DNA of 6,133 nt from NCBI GenBank assembly GCA_947629635.1, contig CANREO010000061.1, forward strand, positions 1 to 6,133. The letters are read 5' to 3'. Below the pieces are notes generated by a model. It searched no databases and had not been told where the DNA came from. It saw nothing but the letters and a program-made list of their open reading frames with translations. The position numbers and the translations under genes are program-made. Of this stretch, positions 1 to 6,133 are shown piece by piece (within the stretch, counting starts at the first letter, position 1; each line of letters begins with the position of its first letter). The stretch is from an uncultured Clostridia bacterium. GTDB taxonomy: Bacteria > Bacillota > Clostridia > Christensenellales > CAG-917.

Positions 1-2846
1 AACACCCCCACAGGCCTCAACTTCAAGCTGTTTTTTATCGCCGTCATATATACATACAGCTGTATCCTGTTGCCAAAATAAAGGTCCGACAGTTTTAAGT
101 CTGCGGATTTATAAGTTTTGTAATCAACTACGTAAAACGCGTCGTCATATATGTCCGCCCTATCGATATATCCCTCGAGCAGGATCTCCCCGTCGCGCAG
201 TCTCAGCACTATTGGCGCGATGCCCCCATCTCCTATTTTTGCTTCCAGCAATACGGGCTTGAAACTCGATCGACAAGCAATTTCATACAAGTCGCCGCAT
301 ACTCTTGTACCTTCGTTTTTCACGCGCATAAGCATTCTGCCCGTATCCGGCTTTTGCAAAAGCGTTTCGAAGCCGTTTTCTTTTATTGCCTTTTCGAAAT
401 ATTCGGCCGCTGCCCTTAAAATATCGTCCTTACAAGTGACAACTCCGTCCCTTATATCGCGAAAAGCATATTCCAACATGGCGTGGATCACCGTGCCGTT
501 TTCTGTGCCCTCCGGTTTTGCTTCCTTGCGCCTCTTCAACGACAAAATGTATTGCAAATAATGTGCGTAAGGACACGCGTAAAATTTTTCGAGTCTGCTG
601 ACGCTAGACCCCCTGAGCACATAACTGTCCGACGGTATGGCAATGCGTACGGGCACGTCGAAACTCTTTGCCAACCTTTCCCTCTCGGTCGGATCCATGC
701 ACTCGAAAGCGGACATATATATCCTCCGCTCCTCGGGCGCTCCTTTGCCGGATATGACATTTCGCAACACCTCGAAGTAGCCGCTTCGCTCGCTGGACAA
801 AAGCAATGCCGCCCTCTCTTTGCCGTCCTCCTCTCGTGTGAGATGCGAAAAATCTATCCTTTGCGGTTCTATAGGTTTGCCGTTTTCGCATAACATTCCC
901 ATAAGTTCGGTTATTACCGAAGACTGCCGCATAGGGCCTGTCGCGCCCAGTTCCGCATAACTTAACACCAGTTTGCCGTGCGGCTTTTTCATAAGATCGA
1001 CAATGGCATACTTTTCCGTCATGGCGCGCTGACGCTCGTCGGGGAATATCGCAATTCCGAGAGCGGCAAATATTTCCTCGTCCTTTGGGTTCAGCACCAA
1101 TCCCTCCGCCTTCGAGCATGGCAATTTTTCGCTGTTGCACCCAAGCATATAGATATCGCCTTGGCCCATAAATCTGCTTTCCGATCCGCCCACGAACACA
1201 CAATCCAAAAATGTAGGCACAAGCGCGATCTTCAGGGTCTTGAGCATCGCCTTAAACACGCTTTCGAATGCGGATATATCCAATTCCATATTCAGGACGT
1301 CGGCGATCTCATTCAAAACATCGGCAAGTTTTTTGTCCACTTGCTCAGCGCATTTCCGATAGTATTCGCTGACGGAAGACAACATGTCGACGTGCTTTTC
1401 CCATGCTTCCTCCGCAATTGAAAGAATCTTTATGCAGCCCTCCGAAAATACTGCCGCGTCAGCCTTATCAACGGTTATAGCGTCCAAAGTCGAGAGTAGC
1501 TGCTTACGCACTTGTTCGGGCACGGTATTTTCCTCAATGCCGCTTTTATCTATATATTTTTGAGATGTAAAGTTGCTTTTTATGTATTTCTGATCCGCAA
1601 TAGTAAACTCTTTTGCGAACATACCGCGATCGATATTGTATTTCAAAACATAATTTTCAAACTCGAAAACGCTCTGTTCGGAACCGTCTACTCGCAAGTA
1701 AAACAGTGGATTTTTTACAAATTCCAAAATCTCACGCCTTCTCATTCCGCTTCTGACACACGCGATCGCACTGAGTATATATCTTACCTTAGACTGCTCG
1801 TAAAGCAACTCTTTTTTGTCTATGAAAAAGGGAATGTCATACCTTGCGAACACAGATTTTACTATGGACGCATACTCGTCAATGTCACTTACGAAAACTT
1901 CGAAATCTCTATATCTTTTGCCGTTCCGTACTCCCTTCAGCACGTCCATCGCCAGCGCAAGCACCTCGTCATAAATGTTTGAAGCGCGTCTTATCTTCAC
2001 CTTATCGCAGTTTTCCGCTCTCTCCTCTGCCAAAGCATATGAAAACAGCTGTCGGGATATGGCGTCTATTGGCGCGGGCAGCTCCTCGCGGACGTGCACT
2101 ATCTCTGCCTTATCCTCAGTGATTGCCGTTAGCCGCGAGACCATTCTATCGGGATAAATACGCCTGTTTGGGTTGTCATAGCCGCTCGTCACTCCTATCG
2201 TCAGCGACAGCGCGTTTTTTGCCAGACCGGAAAGGATATCAAGTTCGGGCGCGGAAAAATCATATATGTCAGTACAATAGAAGTTTATTCCGGCTACGCT
2301 TTCACCGCATTGTTTTATATACTCCGCAAGCGCGGAAAGTCTTGTGGACGAATCGCTGTGCCTGTCTGTAAGTTCTTCGAGATACCCTTCGTAAATTGTA
2401 ATTATATCTTCGACTTTCAATTTAAGGTAAGGAGGCATTTTTTGCATGCTCTCTCTTAGGGACTGTGTGGATATTCCGCTGTTGCGTATCGAAGTCAAAG
2501 CGGCGTAAAGTTCACTTGCAAAGCCGTCCGCCATCGCGACCTTGCCGTAAAATTTCAGTTGATCGCGTTTTTTTGCAATTACCTTGCCTATCAGCATCAC
2601 GCTCCCTTCGGGCGTAAGGCACTTGGCTATGTTCTTTCCGAGCAATCTGTCCGCCAATCTTACAAACGACATGACTTCCACGTTGAAAGAACTGTCGATA
2701 TTCAGCGTAGAGATCAATCCTCTCTCCACCGACGCTGTAAACCGGTCGGGAGCAATGACGATATTTGTCTCGGATAGATGTTTTTTCATTTCATCGACAA
2801 CGGCATGATAGGCGCCGCGCGAGGAATTTGACACAATTATTTTCAT
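1..2846 (-). CDS. addB: AddB, ATP-dependent helicase/deoxyribonuclease subunit B (C-terminus cut by window edge)
   Basis: AddB is the second large subunit of the AddAB helicase-nuclease, which resects double-strand DNA ends for RecA-dependent recombination and degrades linear DNA in the cytoplasm. I translated the minus strand from ATG at 2846 to the left edge: 948 codons, no stop, no frameshift. Family marks in order: an IAPDRFT segment at residues 31-37 and a SFVRLADRLL segment at 60-69, both typical of AddB N-termini; YRDFEVFVSD from 312 and IPFFID at 338-343; a LGCNSEKLP loop at 568-576; the first iron-sulfur cysteine in FYACPYAHYL (Cys758); and a PD-(D/E)XK nuclease with His788 in GTVIH, Asp895 in GYIDRAD and Asp908/Lys910 in VVDYKT. 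The last residues, RPVGV, match the run-in to the remaining cysteine cluster. That cluster and roughly 150-200 residues should lie beyond the edge, judging from the roughly 1,160-residue B. subtilis protein. The N-terminal P-loop is degenerate (SNSSRGAY, no Lys). No Shine-Dalgarno precedes the ATG. addA probably follows downstream, outside the window. Confidence 0.95.
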   Translation of the reverse strand, partial: MKIIVSNSSRGAYHAVVDEMKKHLSETNIVIAPDRFTASVERGLISTLNIDSSFNVEVMSFVRLADRLLGKNIAKCLTPEGSVMLIGKVIAKKRDQLKFYGKVAMADGFASELYAALTSIRNSGISTQSLRESMQKMPPYLKLKVEDIITIYEGYLEELTDRHSDSSTRLSALAEYIKQCGESVAGINFYCTDIYDFSAPELDILSGLAKNALSLTIGVTSGYDNPNRRIYPDRMVSRLTAITEDKAEIVHVREELPAPIDAISRQLFSYALAEERAENCDKVKIRRASNIYDEVLALAMDVLKGVRNGKRYRDFEVFVSDIDEYASIVKSVFARYDIPFFIDKKELLYEQSKVRYILSAIACVRSGMRRREILEFVKNPLFYLRVDGSEQSVFEFENYVLKYNIDRGMFAKEFTIADQKYIKSNFTSQKYIDKSGIEENTVPEQVRKQLLSTLDAITVDKADAAVFSEGCIKILSIAEEAWEKHVDMLSSVSEYYRKCAEQVDKKLADVLNEIADVLNMELDISAFESVFKAMLKTLKIALVPTFLDCVFVGGSESRFMGQGDIYMLGCNSEKLPCSKAEGLVLNPKDEEIFAALGIAIFPDERQRAMTEKYAIVDLMKKPHGKLVLSYAELGATGPMRQSSVITELMGMLCENGKPIEPQRIDFSHLTREEDGKERAALLLSSERSGYFEVLRNVISGKGAPEERRIYMSAFECMDPTERERLAKSFDVPVRIAIPSDSYVLRGSSVSRLEKFYACPYAHYLQYILSLKRRKEAKPEGTENGTVIHAMLEYAFRDIRDGVVTCKDDILRAAAEYFEKAIKENGFETLLQKPDTGRMLMRVKNEGTRVCGDLYEIACRSSFKPVLLEAKIGDGGIAPIVLRLRDGEILLEGYIDRADIYDDAFYVVDYKTYKSADLKLSDLYFGNRIQLYVYMTAIKNSLKLRPVGV

Positions 2847-2852
2847 ACTGAC

Positions 2853-2881
2853 ATTATAGCAAACGCAACGTCCCGTTTCAA
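2853..2881 (-). promoter_or_regulatory. sigma-A promoter of addB, predicted leaderless
   Basis: Read on the minus strand, TTGAAA (2876-2881) is separated by 17 bp from a perfect TATAAT (2853-2858). The -10 is preceded by TGC, giving the extended form TGCTATAAT. Exactly six bases lie between the -10 hexamer and the ATG, so the expected +1 is the A of the start codon at 2846. There is no room for a Shine-Dalgarno. The transcription start is inferred from spacing and has not been measured. Confidence 0.85.
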
Positions 2882-2891
2882 TCCCATAGCG

Positions 2892-2926
2892 AAAATAAAT
2901 AATAATTATCAATTATTATTTATTTT
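2892..2926. repeat. perfect 16-bp AT-only inverted repeat between divergent promoters
   Basis: The left arm AAAATAAATAATAATT (2892-2907) and right arm AATTATTATTTATTTT (2911-2926) are exact reverse complements around the 3-nt spacer ATC. The repeat lies upstream of both the addB -35 (ends 2881) and the lipoprotein -35 (starts 2971). Neither promoter should transcribe it, so a DNA-level role is more likely than an RNA hairpin. Possible roles are a shared operator, a cruciform, or an AT-rich UP element, since its left arm begins about 10 bp upstream of the addB -35. There is no GC in the arms, so it is not a normal intrinsic terminator. Confidence 0.8.
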
Positions 2927-2970
2927 ATATTGATTTTTTCGATTATTTTGCAAATTCGCCGTTTATTTAA

Positions 2971-2998
2971 TTGCAGGATCGAGTTTTTATGTTATAAT
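2971..2998 (+). promoter_or_regulatory. sigma-A extended -10 promoter of the lipoprotein gene
   Basis: A perfect TATAAT (2993-2998) is preceded by TGT at 2990-2992, giving an extended -10. The best -35 is weak, TTGCAG (2971-2976), with a 16-bp spacer; an extended -10 tolerates this. The expected +1 is about 3005, only 3 nt before the ATG at 3008, so the transcript would be leaderless or nearly so. Confidence 0.75.
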
Positions 2999-3007
2999 AA
3001 TTCTATT

Positions 3008-3913
3008 ATGAAAAAGAAATCTATAATACTCTCCATAGCCGTTATAACGTTGGTCGCCATTCTTGCCGGCATACTTACCGCATGCAGCCGCGCCACCGTA
3101 CAGGGACAGCTTGCCAATCTTTTAAAAGACCATTCTCATGAAAAATTCGTCTATGAGGTGTCAAACACCCTCGACGACACAAAAGGCACTTACACAGTCG
3201 AGATGCAAGCGTATGACGCCGACAGCAACGTAACTGTGGATCTTGACGCTCTGGACGCACGCACCGAAAAAGTCAAAAAAGGCATACTTGTCACAGGCTT
3301 GCTTGAAATAGGCAACACCGTTTTTAAGACGGGCTGTTACTACAACTTGATACAAAATTCAAGTTTTATGGTGCCATGTTTTTCCTACAGACAGCAGCTT
3401 ACGGACAACGTGACAAGTTTTGCCATGTTCGGCTCCTACTCAGGCTCCAAATACAGCTACGAGCGCATCATAGACGGCACAAAGAGCACAGGGCAGATAA
3501 AACTCGGAGGGCTTTATTACGATAACAATGAGTTTCAGCAATCTCTCCGCTCGGTGACGACGTTTGAATCAGGGCTTTCGTTGCAGTTTACAATGCCCCT
3601 TGTTTCCGCAAAAGAGGCAACATCTGTGACATTGTTTGCCGCCGGCAGCACAATTGAAAAGGTCCATATTCCCTACGCCGACGGTATAGACGATTACAAA
3701 GAAGATGGCATAAGCTGCTACAAAATCACTCTTTCGCGCTCGACGGAAGTCGCGAGCATGAGTCAACAGCTATACTACGCAGTTGAAAATCAAACTTACA
3801 ATGATTGGCCGGTCTTCAAAAACGTGCTTGTGAAGTTTGTGGAGCATCAAAACGATCCCACTGACGGAAAGCCCTACGACGTGGAATACAAATTAAAAGA
3901 ACTTAGTTTTTGA
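3008..3913 (+). CDS. putative lipoprotein of unknown function
   Basis: I do not recognise this 301-aa family. Its N-terminus is a classic lipoprotein signal: MKKK, then a hydrophobic stretch (about residues 5-23), then the lipobox LTAC with the modified cysteine at Cys26. It should therefore be secreted by Sec, lipidated and anchored on the outer face of the membrane. The mature part is polar and rich in Ser, Thr and Tyr, with alternating patterns that suggest beta strands, and it has three cysteines (in KTGCYY, MVPCFS and GISCYK). No further membrane segment is seen. The ATG at 3008 is chosen because it begins the signal peptide; an in-frame TTG at 2930 lies upstream of the promoter. No Shine-Dalgarno precedes the start. 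The gene is divergent from addB across about 160 bp and convergent with the DUF262 gene. A substrate-binding or cell-envelope role is possible but not shown by the sequence. Confidence 0.87.
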   Translation: MKKKSIILSIAVITLVAILAGILTACSRATVQGQLANLLKDHSHEKFVYEVSNTLDDTKGTYTVEMQAYDADSNVTVDLDALDARTEKVKKGILVTGLLEIGNTVFKTGCYYNLIQNSSFMVPCFSYRQQLTDNVTSFAMFGSYSGSKYSYERIIDGTKSTGQIKLGGLYYDNNEFQQSLRSVTTFESGLSLQFTMPLVSAKEATSVTLFAAGSTIEKVHIPYADGIDDYKEDGISCYKITLSRSTEVASMSQQLYYAVENQTYNDWPVFKNVLVKFVEHQNDPTDGKPYDVEYKLKELSF

Positions 3914-4089
3914 TAAAATACAACGCAAATTAAAAGCCCAAATAAAGCGCATTTCCCATAGAGAATCAAGAAAATCTTATTTTTAATTAGAATCACCTTT
4001 GACAATTTTATAAGGGGCACGGAAGTTTTACTTCTGTGTCCCTTAGTCGTTTTACTGTTGCTAAAAACTTTCCTTCCGAGAAAAGCATT
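3914..4089. other. convergent intergenic region
   Basis: This AT-rich spacer separates the 3' ends of the lipoprotein gene and the DUF262 gene. Its main structure is the hairpin at 4011-4045. A much weaker stem (AAGA at 3968-3971 with TCTT at 3975-3978, followed by ATTTTT) could give poor termination after the lipoprotein gene. No open reading frame of interest is seen. Confidence 0.6.
4011..4053 (+). terminator. 15-bp hairpin, probable terminator read from the plus strand
   Basis: The left arm TAAGGGGCACGGAAG (4011-4025) pairs with CTTCTGTGTCCCTTA (4031-4045) around a TTTTA loop. Thirteen pairs are Watson-Crick and two are G-U when read as plus-strand RNA. On the minus strand the same two positions are A-C mismatches, so the structure favours plus-strand transcripts, i.e. 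those of the lipoprotein gene. The only U-run is a TTTT at 4050-4053, five bases after the stem, so termination may be imperfect. An alternative reading is a mobile or repeated hairpin, or a 3'-end stabiliser. Confidence 0.55.
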
Positions 4090-5904
4090 TTATTCTTCTA
4101 ATCCTCCGTTTTTATCCCAATTCCATAATAGGATTTTTTTGTATAATTCTGCCCTTTCTCCTATAGCGACTTTTTTAAATTCTTCATAAGGTTTAAATGG
4201 CAATTTGCTTCTTTCAATAAATCTCTGGAAGTTTGGATTGTTTTTATATTTTTTGGCATTCAGCGTCTGCGCCAAGATGTTTTGTTCAAAATATTGCTCG
4301 ACCTTCGTTGAATAGGGTGAATCATTGTATGAAGAATTAAAAGACTTCGGTAAAACAAGCAGATCTCCTATATTATTTCGCATAGAGGCAAATGCATATT
4401 GGTCATCAAATTCGTCTACGTGCTGATCATAATGATTGCTCCATATATGCTCAACCTCAATATCGGACTTATTGAGCATATAATCAGGTAACATCGAATT
4501 TTTGGCAACTATTTCTGTCAGCAGAGCAAGGAGTACTTTCAATTTTGCCTTGTTTTGTTGGTTTAATGTTGGAGAATTATTCAGTTGCGGCAATTCAATC
4601 GGGTCATTATATAAAATCTCTTTTAAAGTTTTTGTATCTAAGTCTCTGATTTGCTTGCAAAGACCATAGATAGGAGTTTCCAAGGAGCTTTGAGAAATCA
4701 TCCAATGGTTCCAAACTCTCCAAGTTAGAATTTTAGTGATATACTTTGATATGATTTTTATCTTTTCATTTACGGTTTCATCGTTATCTTTATATTTAAT
4801 TGCAGATAAAATAAGTGCCGGCTGAAGTGTAAAATTATAATCATTGTTAACTATCAAATATAAATAATTTTTTGTATTCCTGCTAGCAATTATGCTATTG
4901 ATTTTTTCATATTGCTTCGAAAAATACGATATCTTCTCAATAAAAAGGACATAGTCTGCCGATGATTTTAATTTTAATAAACCTTTGTCGTTATCTCGCA
5001 CCCAACGATGAAACTCTTTGCCAATACGTACGAAATCGGAAGTAGAATTTTTTGTTTGTGAAAATTCCTCGGCAAAGTGTCCCCTGAAATACATCTTGAA
5101 AAATTCAAATTCAGCTTTTGATTTTGAACTTAATTTGATATTGACAAGTCTCTTGACTGTTTCATCAAATAGTTCCATTGCCTTTGTCCTTTCGGATGTG
5201 TCAATGTTGGCAAGCAAATATGAGCGTAGCATCTCAACTTGTGTTAAAGATAAACCGCGATCATTCATTGTTTCGAATATGACATATGCAAATTCATCGC
5301 TATTCGTCCAAACTTTCGAAAATACTACTTTTTCTTTTATCCAATAAGCAAAGTTAACCACATTTTTCTCGGTTATTTGGTCATTCCAGCATTCAGAAAT
5401 ATCATTATAACGATCCACAATATTTTGTGTGTATTGCCGATCCTTATCGTTTGGAGTGTAACTCCCATATTTAAACAAAGAAAGCATACAATCTTTTCTC
5501 TGTTCTATATCAAGATTAAATCTTGGTGTTCCGTAATCGTCACTATAAATAGCCTTTTCAATGTCCGAACAAGGAAACTGTGGCAGTGTGCCATATGTTT
5601 TAAGCATATATATAAGTATCAAGGTAAAAGTTGTAATTCTTTGTTGTCCATCAATAATAGCGCTCCTTTCACCTTCTTTAAGCGACAAAACAATTTCTCC
5701 CATAAAATATGGGTCATAATTTCTAACTTTTTCCGGAGTATCGCCTTCAGTCCAATTTTTTAAAAACTCTGTTGAAAGGTCATTGATTAAATCTTCAAGC
5801 TGTTTTCTTTGCCAAACGTATTCCCTTTGATAAAAATCAACATCAAATTTATCCAAAAACAATTCTTTTAATGGATATGCTTTACTGTCCACAGTCTTTG
5901 CCAT
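4090..5904 (-). CDS. GmrSD-like DUF262 / DUF1524 (HNH) restriction or defence protein
   Basis: This 604-aa protein joins the two domains that in GmrSD-type (type IV) systems carry NTP-dependent recognition (DUF262, ParB-like fold) and HNH cleavage (DUF1524). N-terminal marks are FYQREYVW (residues 24-31), the DUF262 signature DGQQR (85-89) in IIDGQQRITTF, and FETMNDRG (210-217), a conserved segment of these proteins. The C-terminal nuclease has the His motif EVEHIW with His486, then NNIGDLLVLPKSFN (510-523), Asn527 and Lys533, matching the usual pattern of His, G-N/D-L and Asn-rich Lys. Two deviations are HIW instead of HIxP and GDL instead of GNL. Known relatives cut DNA carrying modified bases or act in phage defence; the modification recognised cannot be read from the sequence. 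The start is taken at 5904 because AAGGAG lies 9 nt upstream; an in-frame ATG at 5967 falls upstream of the -10 box. The gene is monocistronic and more AT-rich than addB, suggesting acquisition. Confidence 0.92.
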   Translation of the reverse strand: MAKTVDSKAYPLKELFLDKFDVDFYQREYVWQRKQLEDLINDLSTEFLKNWTEGDTPEKVRNYDPYFMGEIVLSLKEGERSAIIDGQQRITTFTLILIYMLKTYGTLPQFPCSDIEKAIYSDDYGTPRFNLDIEQRKDCMLSLFKYGSYTPNDKDRQYTQNIVDRYNDISECWNDQITEKNVVNFAYWIKEKVVFSKVWTNSDEFAYVIFETMNDRGLSLTQVEMLRSYLLANIDTSERTKAMELFDETVKRLVNIKLSSKSKAEFEFFKMYFRGHFAEEFSQTKNSTSDFVRIGKEFHRWVRDNDKGLLKLKSSADYVLFIEKISYFSKQYEKINSIIASRNTKNYLYLIVNNDYNFTLQPALILSAIKYKDNDETVNEKIKIISKYITKILTWRVWNHWMISQSSLETPIYGLCKQIRDLDTKTLKEILYNDPIELPQLNNSPTLNQQNKAKLKVLLALLTEIVAKNSMLPDYMLNKSDIEVEHIWSNHYDQHVDEFDDQYAFASMRNNIGDLLVLPKSFNSSYNDSPYSTKVEQYFEQNILAQTLNAKKYKNNPNFQRFIERSKLPFKPYEEFKKVAIGERAELYKKILLWNWDKNGGLEE

Positions 5905-5913
5905 ATAACTTTT

Positions 5914-5919
5914 CTCCTT
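5914..5919 (-). promoter_or_regulatory. Shine-Dalgarno of the GmrSD-like gene
   Basis: AAGGAG on the minus strand, 9 nt before the ATG at 5904. It decides the start and excludes the in-frame ATG at 5967. It is the only clear Shine-Dalgarno before any of the three genes in the window. Confidence 0.88.
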
Positions 5920-5946
5920 CAACCATATGAATAAGATATCTTCTTT

Positions 5947-5974
5947 ATTATAGCAAATTCTCGACATTTTTCAA
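5947..5974 (-). promoter_or_regulatory. sigma-A extended -10 promoter of the GmrSD-like gene
   Basis: On the minus strand, TTGAAA (5969-5974) is followed after 16 bp by TATAAT (5947-5952), preceded by TGC to give TGCTATAAT. The predicted start is near 5940, giving a leader of about 36 nt that contains the AAGGAG. The hexamers and the TTTGCTATAAT context are the same as in the addB promoter. Confidence 0.82.
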
Positions 5975-6133
5975 AGGATATTTACGCCATTGTGACAAAA
6001 TTTTCTGTTCATTACCAAGGCGGGTTTCCCGCTTGTTGAGGGGCGATTGGGGCAGAACTGCCCACAATCCTTATCCTGCTTCCCCTTGATAAGAAAATCT
6101 ACCCACTTTTGCGGTATGAAATAAGCGGTTTGA
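5975..6133. other. non-coding right edge with clustered inverted repeats
   Basis: This stretch is visibly richer in GC than the neighbouring gene. It holds three inverted repeats: GCGGG/CCCGC (6020-6024 and 6028-6032, TTT spacer); ATTGGGGCAG with CTGCCCACAAT (6046-6055 and 6058-6068, one bulge); and CTTATC/GATAAG (6070-6075 and 6088-6093). On the minus strand one frame is open from the right edge (6132) to a TGA at 5971-5973, 53 codons with four cysteines; it could be the tail of a gene beyond the edge. I see no homology to support this, and the TGA sits in the -35 box of the defence gene. A regulatory RNA, an origin-like or transfer-origin-like site, or the border of a mobile element are equally open. 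Confidence 0.4.

Noticed and set aside
151..2808. Plus-strand and short minus-strand open frames of 60-199 codons across the left half
   Set aside because: They lie opposite or out of frame with the continuous 948-codon addB frame, and none has family motifs.
2898..2920. Fur-box-like AT-rich symmetry in the divergent region
   Set aside because: The resemblance to GATAATGATAATCATTATC comes mainly from AT-richness; the G and C positions of the consensus do not match well.
2930..3007. TTG start at 2930 extending the lipoprotein by 26 residues
   Set aside because: It would precede the promoter and put a non-signal sequence before the MKKK signal peptide.
3999..4004. TTGACA as a plus-strand -35 box in the convergent region
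   Set aside because: No -10-like hexamer lies 16-18 bp downstream; that position is inside the hairpin.
5018..5763. Plus-strand open frames of 109 and 128 codons inside the DUF262 gene
   Set aside because: They are antisense to a gene with clear motifs and show no ribosome binding site or recognisable domain.
5905..5967. Longer N-terminus for the DUF262 protein starting at ATG 5967
   Set aside because: That start is upstream of the -10 box and has no Shine-Dalgarno, whereas ATG 5904 has AAGGAG at 9 nt and gives a normal DUF262 N-terminus.

Overview
This window looks like chromosomal DNA of a low-to-mid GC Firmicutes (Bacillota), most likely an anaerobic clostridial lineage. The grounds are an AddB-type helicase-nuclease subunit (AddAB is the usual Firmicutes counterpart of RecBCD), a lipoprotein with a Gram-positive-style signal peptide, and near-perfect sigma-A promoters of the extended -10 type (TGnTATAAT). 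No rRNA, tRNA, CRISPR array or recognisable transposase is visible.

Layout. (1) Positions 1-2846, minus strand: a long AddB reading frame of 948 codons without a stop, cut by the left edge before its C-terminus. (2) 2847-3007: a short AT-rich divergent promoter region with two facing sigma-A promoters and, between them, a perfect 16-bp inverted repeat with a 3-nt spacer. (3) 3008-3913, plus strand: an unrecognised lipoprotein of 301 aa. (4) 3914-4089: a convergent intergenic region with a strong 15-bp hairpin. (5) 4090-5904, minus strand: a 604-aa single-chain DUF262 + DUF1524 (HNH) protein of the GmrSD type, a likely modification-dependent restriction or phage-defence nuclease. It has its own promoter and a good Shine-Dalgarno. 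(6) 5953-6133: the promoter upstream of that gene, then GC-richer DNA with nested inverted repeats and no convincing gene.

How the parts relate. AddB should act with AddA (probably beyond the left edge) to process double-strand breaks and degrade linear foreign DNA. The GmrSD-like protein would attack modified incoming DNA. There is no operon link between them. The GmrSD-like gene is clearly more AT-rich than addB and looks like an acquired single-gene defence insertion.

The most unusual observation concerns translation starts. The addB promoter predicts transcription starting exactly at the A of its ATG, and the lipoprotein promoter predicts a start about 3 nt before its ATG. Neither gene has a Shine-Dalgarno, so both look leaderless or nearly so. 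The defence gene has a conventional leader of about 36 nt with AAGGAG. No wholly new multi-gene system is evident.
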